From: Fidelibacterota bacterium
GTDB taxonomy: Bacteria > Fidelibacterota > Marinisomatia > Marinisomatales > JAADGP01
Direction of reading: 5' to 3'
Length of the DNA: 48,493 bases
Assembly (NCBI GenBank): GCA_027021785.1
Contig: JALUTR010000145.1
Span: forward strand, 1-48,493
A program made the translations under genes and the position numbers. Positions 8,154-16,647 of the stretch are shown one piece after another (position 1 is the stretch's first letter; every line of letters starts with the position of its first letter). Under the pieces are notes generated by a model that saw only the letters and a list, made by a program, of their open reading frames with translations, had not been told where the DNA came from and did not search any database.

Positions 8154-9405
8154 AAGTAAACGCAGTCACCTCAAGAATACCATCAAGGAAAGCCTGCGAA
8201 TGGCTCTGGAGGCCATCCGTGACAATAAATTGCGTTCTGTTTTGACATTATTGGGGATTACCATCGGTGTCTTTTCGGTTATTGGCGTGATGACCGCTAT
8301 CCGGACACTGGAAACATCGATTGAATCCGGTCTGAATGTGTTCGGTACCAATACCTTCCTGATTCAGAAATATCCGGTTGTGACGATCGGCGGCCATTCA
8401 AGGCGAAAGTACCGCAACCGGCGGAACATTACCTATGATCAATATGAAAAGCTGAAACAACAGGCCCGCCTGCCGATACTGATAAGCGTCATCGACGCCA
8501 CCGCCGGTCAGACAATTAAGTATCGCGACCGGCAGGCGAAGAAAAACGTGTATCTGCAAGGCGGAGACGAAGGCAGTTTAAGAACGCTGAATACCTTTAT
8601 CGGAGACGGTCGGAGCATAACCCAACATGACGTGGAATTTTCGCGCAGGGTTGCTGTTCTGGGGATGGATGCCGTCGACCAGTTATTCCCTTTCGAAGAT
8701 CCGTTGGAAAAAACAATTACCATCGACGGAATCGGCTATCTGGTGGTCGGGGTAGCCGAACGAAAGGGGAAAATGTTCGGCCAGAGTCAGGATAATTACG
8801 TCATAATTCCGATTACGACCTATTTGCAACGCTATGGCAACCGGTGGACTTCCCTGAGCATAACGGTGGAGGCCCCGTCGGCGGAACTATACGACAGGAC
8901 CAGGGATGAAGTAATTGGTATTTTGCGAATGATCCGAAAGGTTCCTCCCGGTAAAGAAAATGATTTTGAAGTGGCTTCCAACGCCCAGTTGATCGAAACT
9001 TTCGGTCAGTTCACCGTGGGGGTGAAACTATTCGCTTTAGCGATCAGCATTATTGCGCTGTTGGTGGCGGGAATCGGAATTATGAACATTATGTTGGTTT
9101 CGGTCAGCGAACGTATCAAGGAAATCGGTATCCGCAAGGCCATTGGGGCAACCCGCAGGGATATCCTGATTCAATTTCTGACCGAAGCCGTATTTCTAAG
9201 TGAATTCGGCGGAATTACCGGCGTTATTCTGGGTGTGTTGGGGGGGAACCTGGTTGCCATGGTTTTTCATATTCCGGCCGTAATTCCCCTGGACTGGGTG
9301 CTGATCGGGTTGGCGGTTTGTTCCGTTATTGGGGTCAGCTTCGGAATCTATCCGGCATATCGGGCGGCCAAATTGGATCCGATTACGTCATTAAGGTACG
9401 AGTGA
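8146..9405 (+). CDS. MacB-type ABC transporter permease 2
   Basis: A 419-residue permease that starts at the ATG overlapping the previous stop (MSKSKRSHLKNTIKESL). It has the same layout as permease 1: N-terminal helix in SVLTLLGITIGVFSVIG, periplasmic domain, GIGIMNIMLVSVSERIKEIG, then two more helices and LDPITSLRYE. The two permeases are clearly paralogous but differ in their periplasmic domains (this one has a basic segment, RRKYRNRRNITYDQYEKL). The simplest reading is a hetero-oligomeric MacB-like pump, where E. coli uses a homodimer. Last gene of the operon; a heptamer repeat array follows within 40 bp. Confidence 0.92.
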   Translation: MSKSKRSHLKNTIKESLRMALEAIRDNKLRSVLTLLGITIGVFSVIGVMTAIRTLETSIESGLNVFGTNTFLIQKYPVVTIGGHSRRKYRNRRNITYDQYEKLKQQARLPILISVIDATAGQTIKYRDRQAKKNVYLQGGDEGSLRTLNTFIGDGRSITQHDVEFSRRVAVLGMDAVDQLFPFEDPLEKTITIDGIGYLVVGVAERKGKMFGQSQDNYVIIPITTYLQRYGNRWTSLSITVEAPSAELYDRTRDEVIGILRMIRKVPPGKENDFEVASNAQLIETFGQFTVGVKLFALAISIIALLVAGIGIMNIMLVSVSERIKEIGIRKAIGATRRDILIQFLTEAVFLSEFGGITGVILGVLGGNLVAMVFHIPAVIPLDWVLIGLAVCSVIGVSFGIYPAYRAAKLDPITSLRYE

Positions 9406-9443
9406 AATTCGGCGAAGCGCCGGGGCCCAATCCGTTGGTTGGT

Positions 9444-9527
9444 AAGAGCCAATAACCAAGAGCCAAGAGCCAATAACCAAGAGCCAAGAGCCAAGAGCCA
9501 AGAGCCAAGAACCAAAAACCAAGAACC
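9444..9527 (+). repeat. AAGAGCC heptamer array, 12 units
   Basis: Twelve back-to-back 7-bp units without spacing: seven are AAGAGCC, two AATAACC, two AAGAACC and one AAAAACC. Variants differ mainly at positions 3 and 5. The longest of four arrays of this family in the window; the others are at 21598-21632, 40447-40474 and 43865-43899. Confidence 0.9.
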
Positions 9528-9557
9528 AGTCCGCCGTCGGAGAGGTCCGCCAACCGG

Positions 9558-9585
9558 ATTTCACGTTTCACGCATCACGTTTCTC
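9558..9585 (-). repeat. GTGAAAC-family heptamers, reverse orientation
   Basis: Read on the minus strand this is four consecutive 7-mers of the GTGAAAC type (GAGAAAC, GTGATGC, GTGAAAC, GTGAAAT). The GTGAAAC/GTGATGC alternation matches the pair at 988-1001. Confidence 0.65.
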
Positions 9586-9616
9586 CTCCGTCGGGATCTC
9601 CACTTCGTTCCGACAT

Positions 9617-9630
9617 GTATCACGTTTCAA
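9617..9630 (-). repeat. GTGAAAC-family heptamer pair
   Basis: On the minus strand, TTGAAAC followed by GTGATAC: two contiguous units of the same 7-bp family, 31 bp from the preceding cluster. Confidence 0.5.
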
Positions 9631-9717
9631 ATATAATAGTTTGGGATTATTTTCCTTTTTCTTGAAACAAGAAGGGGGTAGAGTCTAAATTTACCAACCG
9701 CTTTTGTTAATATATTG

Positions 9718-10044
9718 ATGTCGAACGAAAACAAAATCACCACTCAGGAAGTCCGTAAAATAGCGCGTTTAGCCCGTTTAGCGTTGACCGATGATGAACT
9801 TACGCAATACACCGGGCAGTTAAACCGGATATTGGAATATATGGATCAGCTTGGCGAACTGGACACTTCAAACGTGGAACCGATGAGCCATGTGCTGAAT
9901 CTGGTTAATGTGGCGCGGGACGATGTGCCCGGTCAAACGTTGGCATTGGAAACAGTACTGAAAAACGCTCCTGTGGAAAAAGACGGACATATCGCCGTAC
10001 CGGCCGTGATCGGTAGTCAAGAGGCTGGAAAGAGGACCCGTTAA
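9718..10044 (+). CDS. gatC: Asp/Glu-tRNA amidotransferase subunit C
   Basis: A 108-residue GatC protein that stabilises the GatCAB complex, which converts misacylated Glu-tRNA(Gln) or Asp-tRNA(Asn) to the correct amide. The family pattern is clear: EVRKIARLARLALTDDE, then QLNRILEYMDQLGELDTSNV, and EPMSHVLNLVNVARDDVP near the end. ATG at 9718 is chosen; a TTG directly before it would add one residue. Its stop is immediately followed by the kdsB GTG, so the two are co-translated. gatA and gatB are not in the window, so the complex is encoded at more than one site. Confidence 0.93.
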   Translation: MSNENKITTQEVRKIARLARLALTDDELTQYTGQLNRILEYMDQLGELDTSNVEPMSHVLNLVNVARDDVPGQTLALETVLKNAPVEKDGHIAVPAVIGSQEAGKRTR

Positions 10045-10749
10045 GTGGTTGTCGGAGTAATTCCGGCCCGTCTTCATTCCACCCGTTTCCCCCGTAAAAT
10101 ACTTGTCCCCATAAATAACAAACCGATGGTTGTTCATGTTTATGAAAGGGCGCAACAGGCGAAAAGCCTGGATCAGGTAATTATCGCGATTGATAATGAA
10201 TCGGTGGTGGAAGCGCTTGAGCCGTATTCAGTCGAAACCGTTATGACGGCCGAAAATCATGCCTCGGGGACCGATCGCATAGCGGAAGTGGTTCGGGAAA
10301 TGGAAGTGGATGTTGTGGTGAACATCCAGGGGGACGAGCCGTTTATCGATCCCCGTATTATTGATGAATTGGTTGGGGTATTTTCGGATAAACGGGTTGA
10401 AATGGGAACGGCCGTCAGTACGGTAATTACGGCGGAAGACCTCCTGGACCCGAATACCGTCAAAGTGCTGTTGGATATCCAACAGAATGCCGTCGTTTTC
10501 CGAAGGGAAGTGTTTGAAAAGGAGATCGGCGGCTATTATCGCCATATCGGTCTGTATGCTTTTCGCAAGGAAACCCTATTGAAATTCACACAACTTCGAC
10601 CGACCCAAAATGAATTGCAATTTCATCTGGAGCAGTTTCGGGCGCTGGATAATGGCATCCCAATCCGCGCCGTCATTACCGATTACCCTTACCGGGGTAT
10701 CGACACGGAGGAAGATATCCGGAAACTGCAATCCGAACGTGGTAAATGA
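10045..10749 (+). CDS. kdsB: 3-deoxy-manno-octulosonate cytidylyltransferase (CMP-Kdo synthetase)
   Basis: A 234-residue cytosolic enzyme that activates Kdo with CTP to give CMP-Kdo for LPS inner-core assembly. Motifs: VIPARLHSTRFPRK (nucleotide-binding start), ENHASGTDRIAEV, VNIQGDEPFIDP (metal-binding Asp), HIGLYAFRKETL and the late DYPYRGIDTEEDI. GTG start abuts the gatC stop. Length is typical (about 240-250). The CTP it needs is made by the pyrG product encoded 40 bp downstream, and kdsA and kdsC follow, so the block gathers most of the Kdo pathway. Confidence 0.95.
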   Translation: MVVGVIPARLHSTRFPRKILVPINNKPMVVHVYERAQQAKSLDQVIIAIDNESVVEALEPYSVETVMTAENHASGTDRIAEVVREMEVDVVVNIQGDEPFIDPRIIDELVGVFSDKRVEMGTAVSTVITAEDLLDPNTVKVLLDIQQNAVVFRREVFEKEIGGYYRHIGLYAFRKETLLKFTQLRPTQNELQFHLEQFRALDNGIPIRAVITDYPYRGIDTEEDIRKLQSERGK

Positions 10750-10789
10750 AACAACGAACTAAAAACCTTGAAATATACTGGATAATACA

Positions 10790-12412
10790 ATGACACCAAG
10801 ACTTCCGGTTAAGTACATTTTTGTGTTAGGTGGGGTTATCTCCGGGCTGGGGAAAGGAATCGCCGCCGCCTCGATCGGCTACCTGTTGAAAAGTTCCGGC
10901 CTGCGGGTGACCATCCTCAAGTTGGACCCCTATTTGAACGTTGACCCGGGGACGATGAATCCGTACCAGCATGGTGAGGTGTTCGTCCTGGACGATGGTT
11001 CCGAGACCGATCTCGATCTGGGCCATTATGAACGCTTCATCGATTTGAATATGAGCAAGGACAACAATGCCACAACGGGACAGATTTACCAGTCGGTGTT
11101 GGATCGCGAGCGGGCCGGCGAATACCTGGGTGAGACCATTCAGGTAATTCCCCATATTACCGATGAAATAAAAAGGCGTATTAAGGCGGTAAACACTCCC
11201 AAAAAATACGATGTCGTGATCTGCGAGGTGGGCGGTACGGTGGGTGATATCGAAAGTTTGCCTTTCCTGGAAGCGATTCGCCAATTATCGGTGGAAGTAG
11301 GATATCATAACCACCAGATTATCCATGTGACATTGGTTCCCTATGTAAAAGCCAGTGAAGAATTGAAAACCAAGCCGACGCAGCATTCGGTGATGAAATT
11401 GCGCGAGATCGGACTGTCGCCGGATATTATCCTTTGCCGATCCGAATACCGGATCACCCAATCGGTGCGGAATAAGATCGCCCTTTTCTGTAATGTGTCC
11501 CCCAACCATGTTATCGAGGGGCGGGAGGTAAAAAGTATCTACGAAGTGCCGTTGGTTATGTATCAACAAAATATCGGACGCATTGTGGCGGAAAGGCTGG
11601 AATTACCCTGTGAACCGGATATTTCGAAGCTAAGGCAATTTATTGAACGTTATAAACATCCCGGTTGTACGGTGACCATCGCCATGTGCGGGAAATACAC
11701 CGAGTTGCCGGATGCCTATAAGAGTGTGTTGGAGGCCTTCGTTCATGCCGGTGTGGAAAACAACGCCCGGGTAAAAGTGAAATGGGTGCCGACGGAAGAA
11801 ATAACGAGTGACGACAGCGCCCGCGAAGCCTTCGCGGGCGTGAACGGTATTTTGCTCCTGCCCGGTTTCGGATCCCGCGGTTCGGAAGGAAAAGTTCTTT
11901 CGGCCAAATATGCCCGGGAGAACAAGATCCCCTACCTCGGAATCTGCCTCGGATTGCAGTGCGCGGTAATTGATTTTGCCCGAAATGTATGCGGTATGGA
12001 AGGAGCCAACAGCACCGAATTTACCCCGAAAACGAAATACCCGGTCATTGATCTCATGGAATCGCAACGAGCCATAAAAGCCAAGGGGGGAACCATGCGT
12101 TTGGGAGCTTATGAATGCCGGTTGATCCCGGGGACCAAAGCTTACGCGGCATATCGGAAAAAGAAAATTTCCGAGCGTCATCGCCATCGCTGGGAAGTAA
12201 ACAATCGCTTCCGGGCAAGATTGGAAAAACACGGAATGGTTATTTCCGGCGTGAATCCCGAATTAAATTTGGTTGAAATAGTGGAAATACCGGATCATCC
12301 CTGGTTTGTTGCCAGCCAGTTTCACCCGGAATTGAAAAGTCGCGTAAACCGGGCGCACCCCCTGTTTCGCGAGTTTATCCACGCCGCGGTAAAATATAAA
12401 GAAACATTATAA
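10790..12412 (+). CDS. pyrG: CTP synthase
   Basis: A full-length (540 aa) CTP synthase, making CTP from UTP, ATP and glutamine. The N-terminal synthetase domain begins KYIFVLGGVISGLGKGIAAA with its P-loop, followed by KLDPYLNVDPGTMNPYQHGE and the effector-site region. The C-terminal class I glutaminase has nucleophile C386 in GICLGLQC and the H512/E514 pair in FHPE. No Shine-Dalgarno is obvious before the ATG. Flanked by kdsB and kdsA, it supplies the CTP used by CMP-Kdo synthetase. A hairpin that could end this transcript lies 50 bp downstream. Confidence 0.97.
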   Translation: MTPRLPVKYIFVLGGVISGLGKGIAAASIGYLLKSSGLRVTILKLDPYLNVDPGTMNPYQHGEVFVLDDGSETDLDLGHYERFIDLNMSKDNNATTGQIYQSVLDRERAGEYLGETIQVIPHITDEIKRRIKAVNTPKKYDVVICEVGGTVGDIESLPFLEAIRQLSVEVGYHNHQIIHVTLVPYVKASEELKTKPTQHSVMKLREIGLSPDIILCRSEYRITQSVRNKIALFCNVSPNHVIEGREVKSIYEVPLVMYQQNIGRIVAERLELPCEPDISKLRQFIERYKHPGCTVTIAMCGKYTELPDAYKSVLEAFVHAGVENNARVKVKWVPTEEITSDDSAREAFAGVNGILLLPGFGSRGSEGKVLSAKYARENKIPYLGICLGLQCAVIDFARNVCGMEGANSTEFTPKTKYPVIDLMESQRAIKAKGGTMRLGAYECRLIPGTKAYAAYRKKKISERHRHRWEVNNRFRARLEKHGMVISGVNPELNLVEIVEIPDHPWFVASQFHPELKSRVNRAHPLFREFIHAAVKYKETL

Positions 12413-12458
12413 GCAGGTTCCTTGCGTAATCTGTGAATAGTAACAGATGTGCTTTCTT

Positions 12459-12501
12459 GTCGGAATCCGCAACGGTTGGATATGCGGGTTTTCCGACTTT
12501 T
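12459..12501 (+). terminator. Possible rho-independent terminator after pyrG
   Basis: Interrupted stem: GTCGGAA (12459-12465) with TTCCGAC (12491-12497), and CCGCA (12467-12471) with TGCGG (12483-12487), closed by an 11-nt loop and followed by four T. The arms have an uneven bulge (T versus GTT) and the T tract is short, so termination may be partial. Confidence 0.5.
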
Positions 12502-12609
12502 AACCGGCAACACGCGGGGAAGGCAATAAAATCGGGCTAAAATAAATTCCTCTTTTGCTCCATACTGTTATTTGTAGGTATCTTTAACGATGAAGGACGT
12601 GCAAAAATC

Positions 12610-13440
12610 ATGCCTACTGTCAAAGTAAACTCGGTAATATTCAAGGCCGATACCCTGCCGGTTATTGCCGGCCCATGTGTCATCGAGAGTCGCGACCATA
12701 GTTTGCGGATGGCTGAGGCAATCATTGAAATCACGAACCGGTTAGGCCTGCCGTATATTTTTAAAAGTTCGTTTGACAAAGCCAACCGGACATCGTTTTA
12801 TTCCTTCCGCGGACCGGGATTGGAAGAGGGCTTGCGGATCTTAGCGGATGTAAAATCCACGATTGGTGTGTCGGTCCTTACCGATATTCATTTGCCGGAT
12901 CAGGCGGATATGATAGCCGAAGTGGTGGACGTTTTGCAGGTACCGGCCTTTTTATGTCGCCAGACCGACCTGCTGACTGCCGCCGCCCGGACCGGGAAAC
13001 CGGTTAATGTGAAAAAAGGACAATTTTTGTCTCCCTGGAAGATAAACGGGATTATCGAGAAGATTGAGGCAACGGGGAACCAAAAAATCCTTCTTACCGA
13101 ACGCGGAACGACATTCGGTTACCATAGTCTGATTACGGATATGCGCGCCATCCCGATCATGCAGGGAACAGGATATCCGGTTATTTTTGATGCGACGCAC
13201 AGCGCCCAGATGCCCGGTATGGGGGGTGAGAACACCGGTGGATTGAGGGAATACATTCCCACGTTGGTTCGCGCCGCGGTGGCCGCCGGATGTGATGGCC
13301 TGTTTCTGGAAGTGCATGATAACGTGGTTCAGGCCAAGTCCGATGCGGCTACGCAGTGGCCGTTGGATCAATTGGAAGAAATACTAACGGTGGCAAAACG
13401 AATTTTTGATGTGATAAGGAATCATGACAGAACAAATTAA
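12610..13440 (+). CDS. kdsA: 3-deoxy-8-phosphooctulonate synthase (Kdo8P synthase)
   Basis: A 276-residue TIM-barrel enzyme that condenses phosphoenolpyruvate with arabinose 5-phosphate to Kdo 8-phosphate. Diagnostic stretches: VIAGPCVIES, KSSFDKANRTS, PAFLCRQTDLL, VNVKKGQFLSPW, TERGTTFGY and FDATHSAQ. Residue 23 is the Cys of GPC, the metal ligand (Cys11 of the Aquifex enzyme) that marks the metal-dependent class; the E. coli class has Asn there. It overlaps kdsC by 17 bp. Enzyme class is read from one residue by family knowledge, the overall call from many. Confidence 0.96.
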   Translation: MPTVKVNSVIFKADTLPVIAGPCVIESRDHSLRMAEAIIEITNRLGLPYIFKSSFDKANRTSFYSFRGPGLEEGLRILADVKSTIGVSVLTDIHLPDQADMIAEVVDVLQVPAFLCRQTDLLTAAARTGKPVNVKKGQFLSPWKINGIIEKIEATGNQKILLTERGTTFGYHSLITDMRAIPIMQGTGYPVIFDATHSAQMPGMGGENTGGLREYIPTLVRAAVAAGCDGLFLEVHDNVVQAKSDAATQWPLDQLEEILTVAKRIFDVIRNHDRTN

Positions 13441-13966
13441 AGAGCGGTTAGCCGCAATCAAGCTGATCATTAGCGACGTGGATGGTGTGTTAACGGATGG
13501 GACGGTTATAATGGGGGCCAACGGTAAGGAGTATAAGCGTTTCAGCATCACGGACGGCGCCGGTATTGCCGTTGCCAGGGCGCTGGGTATCCGGATCGCG
13601 TTCATTTCCGGGCGTTATTCCACAGCCACCGAAAGCAGGGCCAAAGAGTTGAATATTGAGGATGTGTACAACGGAACACTCAACAAGATTCCGCCCTACG
13701 AAGAATTAAAAACCAAGTATAATTTAACCGATGCCGATATCGCCTATGTCGGCGATGACCTGATTGACATTCCCGTGATGGAAAAGGCAGGGATTGCCAT
13801 TGCGGTAAGAAATGCCTATCAGCCGGTGAAAAAAATTGCTCATTATATTACCGAAGCCAAAGGCGGCGAAGGAGCTTTGCGGGAAGCAATTGACTGGATC
13901 ATCCAGAGCCAGGGCCGCTATGAGGAAGCGATCGCCGTATTAAAAAGGCGCCTGATCAACGAGTGA
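13424..13966 (+). CDS. kdsC: Kdo 8-phosphate phosphatase
   Basis: A 180-residue HAD-family phosphatase, the small tetrameric type without a cap domain. Catalytic motif DVDGVLTDG puts the nucleophile and acid at D18 and D20; motif II is FISGR and motif IV is YVGDDLIDIPVM. It releases Kdo from Kdo 8-phosphate, the step between KdsA and KdsB. It overlaps the end of kdsA and lies 24 bp before lptC, the same order as in E. coli (kdsC-lptC). Length fits the family. Confidence 0.94.
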   Translation: MTEQIKERLAAIKLIISDVDGVLTDGTVIMGANGKEYKRFSITDGAGIAVARALGIRIAFISGRYSTATESRAKELNIEDVYNGTLNKIPPYEELKTKYNLTDADIAYVGDDLIDIPVMEKAGIAIAVRNAYQPVKKIAHYITEAKGGEGALREAIDWIIQSQGRYEEAIAVLKRRLINE

Positions 13967-13990
13967 TTATTTCAAGGAACCGGCGACGCG

Positions 13991-14551
13991 GTGTATGATG
14001 AAAGTAAAAAGCAACTGGTTTTTATTGTTTGTTATTTGCTGTTCGGACTGATATTTGTCGGCTGCCGTTCGGCGAATACGCAACTGCCCAATGAAACACG
14101 CGAAGGACGACCGGACCAGGAGAGCTGGGGAGTGGAAATTACTCTTACCGATGAAGGCATCAAGCGCGCCGTGGTAGTGGCCGACCATTTGGAAAAATAC
14201 AATGAACGCCAATTCATTATGTTGGAAAATAATGTAGTGGTCGACTTTTACGATAATACCGAAAGCCACACCTCGCGTTTAACCGCTGAACGGGCTGAAA
14301 TCGAAGAGCAGTCCAATTTTATGCGTGCGATGGGTCAGGTGGTGGTGGTGTCCGATAGCGGTGTGACGCTTTATACCGATACCCTGGCCTGGGATAACGA
14401 ACTGGAGTTGATTTACACCGATGATTCCGTTATGGTGACCACCGAATTGCAAGACACCTTATATGGCGTAGGATTTGAATCGGATGTTCGTCTGGAATAC
14501 TGGAAAATAACGCAACCCTCAGGAGTAACGGATCGTGGGGAAGAAGAATAG
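13991..14551 (+). CDS. lptC: LPS export protein LptC, lipoprotein form
   Basis: A 186-residue protein with a GTG start, an N-terminal hydrophobic stretch (LVFIVCYLLFGLIF) ending in VGC, a plausible though non-canonical lipobox (Phe at -3), and a C-terminal OstA/LptC-like beta-jellyroll: SRLTAERAEI, FMRAMGQVVVVSDSGVTLYT, VMVTTELQDTLYGVGFESD. LptC bridges the LptB2FG extractor and the periplasmic LPS bridge. Calling it LptC rests on this domain and on position between kdsC and lptB. The E. coli protein has a membrane helix; here a lipid anchor is possible. It overlaps lptB by 17 bp, leaving no room for lptA. An ATG pair at 13995 is in another frame and soon hits a stop. Confidence 0.85.
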   Translation: MYDESKKQLVFIVCYLLFGLIFVGCRSANTQLPNETREGRPDQESWGVEITLTDEGIKRAVVVADHLEKYNERQFIMLENNVVVDFYDNTESHTSRLTAERAEIEEQSNFMRAMGQVVVVSDSGVTLYTDTLAWDNELELIYTDDSVMVTTELQDTLYGVGFESDVRLEYWKITQPSGVTDRGEEE

Positions 14552-15278
14552 TCACCAAAAATTATCGGCGGTTAATTTACACAAGCAATACGGTCGGCGC
14601 TGGGTGGTGCGGAATGTTGATCTGGAAGTGAAAAAGGGAGAGATTGTGGGACTGCTGGGCCCGAACGGGGCCGGGAAAACCACAACCTTTTACATGATTA
14701 CCGGGATGATCAAGCCCACCCGGGGAAAAGTCTTTATTGATGAGGACGATATAACCCATGACCCGATGTACCTTCGGTCCCGCAAGGGAATCGGATATCT
14801 GGCACAGGAACCATCAATTTTCAGCAAACTGACTGTTGAAGACAATCTCAGATTGGTGTTGGAGATGACGGGGATCTCAAAACAGGAACAAAAGGAAAAG
14901 TTGGAGCAGTTGCTGGAAGACCTTTCCGTCCGGCACCTGAGAAAAAGTAAGGGTTTCACCCTTTCCGGGGGTGAGCGGCGACGGGTGGAGATTTGCCGGT
15001 CGCTGGCCATGGATCCGGATTTTATTCTGTTGGACGAACCTTTCGCCGGGGTCGATCCCATCGCCGTGGAGGATATTCAATCGATTGTTCATTCGTTGAA
15101 AGATCGAAATATCGGTGTGTTGATTACCGATCACAATGTGCGCGAAACGTTATCCATTACGGATCGATCCTATCTTTTGTATGACGGACAAATCCTGAAA
15201 GCGGGGACATCCGATTTCCTGGCCAATGACAAAGAAGCCCGTCGACTGTATTTGGGAGAGAAATTCAGGTTAAACTAA
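14535..15278 (+). CDS. lptB: LPS export ABC transporter ATPase LptB
   Basis: A 247-residue ATPase that powers extraction of LPS from the inner membrane by LptFG. Walker A GPNGAGKTT at 42-50, Q-loop in LAQEPSIF, signature LSGGERRRVEICR, Walker B FILLDEPFAGVDP, switch His in ITDHNV. The ERRRVEI variant of the signature and AGVDPIAVEDIQ are typical of LptB. GTG start at 14535 inside the lptC 3' end. Its stop overlaps the rpoN ATG by one base (TAATG). lptF and lptG are not in the window. Confidence 0.96.
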   Translation: MGKKNSHQKLSAVNLHKQYGRRWVVRNVDLEVKKGEIVGLLGPNGAGKTTTFYMITGMIKPTRGKVFIDEDDITHDPMYLRSRKGIGYLAQEPSIFSKLTVEDNLRLVLEMTGISKQEQKEKLEQLLEDLSVRHLRKSKGFTLSGGERRRVEICRSLAMDPDFILLDEPFAGVDPIAVEDIQSIVHSLKDRNIGVLITDHNVRETLSITDRSYLLYDGQILKAGTSDFLANDKEARRLYLGEKFRLN

Positions 15279-16627
15279 TGCCCCGACTGGAACAAAAACT
15301 TACCCAGAAACAGGTTCTGACACCGCAGCAGATCCTGCAGGCATCGTTGTTGCAGTTGAACACAATCAATCTGGAACAAAAAATCCTGGATGAACTGGAA
15401 TCCAACCCGGTGTTGGAACCGGCTGAAACAACCCCGGAAGAAACACCCAAGGAAGAAGAAAAACCGGAAGATACATTGGACATACCGGATGACGACGATG
15501 AGTATGAACCGGCGAATATATATGACAATTCACAGCCGGAATGGAATCTTCCCATACCGGACCAACAGGATTTCGTCGAGGGTTTGGTCAAACAACTGGA
15601 TTTGACGGATTTGACGGGAGAGGACCGCCTGATTGCGGAAGAGATATTATGGAATCTGGATGATCGTGGGTATCTTGTTACGGAATTGGTGTTGATTGCC
15701 GATCGATTTGGGAAGACCGAAGAAGAAATTCTGCCCATTTTGCGCGTGGTCCAGCATTTGGATCCTCCGGGAATCGCGGCCCGGAATCTTCAGGAATGCC
15801 TGCAAATTCAGTTAGACGACCAGCCGGACTCGTTGGCATACAGAATCGTCAGCCACCATTTCGATGACTTTGTAAACAAACGGTTTGAAGTTATTCAGAA
15901 GAGGGTGGGATGCACCAAGCAGGAACTTGCCGAGGCCATTGACGTTATATCGCATCTGAACCCGCGTCCCGGAGAGGGACGAATCTTCACTCGCGATGAA
16001 CTGGTTGTCCCCGATTTGATTGTTCGTGAACAGGATGGGGAATGGCTGATCCAAACCAATGACGGGGGTTTGCCGGAATTACGGATTAGTCACGATTATC
16101 TGGAAATGATGGAGGCGAAATCCAAATTACCGGTGGATGCCCAACGATACCTGAAAAGAAAACTGGATTCCGGTCATTGGTTCATCCAGGCCATTCGTCA
16201 ACGGCGGGAAACCATGAAGGCGGTAATGAAAGCCATCATCGATCGGCAACCGGAATTTTTTGCCGGAAACATTCATAAACTGCGTCCCATGAAACTACAG
16301 GATATCGCCGACGACATCGGCATGGATATTTCCACGGTAAGCAGGTCGACGCGCGGGAAATATGTCGATACCGTGTTTGGGGTTTTCGAACTGAAATCAT
16401 TCTTTACCGAAGGGATGGCCCGCGAAGACGGTAGTATGGTGAGCACGCATCAAATAAAACGGGCGTTAAAAGAGATCATTGACAGGGAGGACAAACATCA
16501 TCCTTTAAATGATGAAAAATTAGTGGAAGAATTAAAAGCACGAGGATATTCCGTTGCGCGACGGACCGTGGCTAAATACCGGGAACAAATGAATATTCCG
16601 GTTGCGCGTTTACGGCGTCAATTGTAG
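15278..16627 (+). CDS. rpoN: RNA polymerase sigma-54 factor
   Basis: A 449-residue sigma-54. Region I is glutamine/leucine-rich (KLTQKQVLTPQQILQASLLQ). It is followed by a very acidic region II (residues about 50-85), the core-binding domain, a helix-turn-helix in LQDIADDIGMDISTVSR, and the RpoN box ARRTVAKYRE near the C-terminus. It recognises -24/-12 promoters and needs AAA+ activators. The lptB-rpoN order is widely conserved in diderms. No activator gene and no convincing -24/-12 promoter is seen in this window. Confidence 0.96.
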   Translation: MPRLEQKLTQKQVLTPQQILQASLLQLNTINLEQKILDELESNPVLEPAETTPEETPKEEEKPEDTLDIPDDDDEYEPANIYDNSQPEWNLPIPDQQDFVEGLVKQLDLTDLTGEDRLIAEEILWNLDDRGYLVTELVLIADRFGKTEEEILPILRVVQHLDPPGIAARNLQECLQIQLDDQPDSLAYRIVSHHFDDFVNKRFEVIQKRVGCTKQELAEAIDVISHLNPRPGEGRIFTRDELVVPDLIVREQDGEWLIQTNDGGLPELRISHDYLEMMEAKSKLPVDAQRYLKRKLDSGHWFIQAIRQRRETMKAVMKAIIDRQPEFFAGNIHKLRPMKLQDIADDIGMDISTVSRSTRGKYVDTVFGVFELKSFFTEGMAREDGSMVSTHQIKRALKEIIDREDKHHPLNDEKLVEELKARGYSVARRTVAKYREQMNIPVARLRRQL

Positions 16628-16647
16628 CGGAAAAGGAAGGAGAGACA

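Larger units (their letters stand above)
9406..9717. other. Repeat-rich spacer between efflux operon and gatC
   Basis: This 312-bp gap holds twelve tandem AAGAGCC-type heptamers (9444-9527) and two clusters of GTGAAAC-type heptamers in reverse orientation (9558-9585, 9617-9630). Between these clusters is a degenerate GTCGGGATCTCC stretch that resembles the palindromic element. The last 80 bp are A/T-rich and probably hold the promoter of the gatC-rpoN block. An open frame over the array encodes only repeat-derived peptide and is not a gene. Confidence 0.55.

Noticed and set aside
9444-9527. CRISPR-like array
   Set aside because: Units are 7 bp, contiguous and without spacers; no cas genes.
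9439-9636. Open frame over the heptamer array that would code a repetitive peptide
   Set aside because: The peptide is only translated repeat (NNQEPRANNQEPR type), without ribosome site; the array is in noncoding contexts at its other sites.
13995-14051. Tandem ATGATG as lptC start
   Set aside because: That frame reaches a stop within about 20 codons; the GTG at 13991 gives the signal peptide and the domain.
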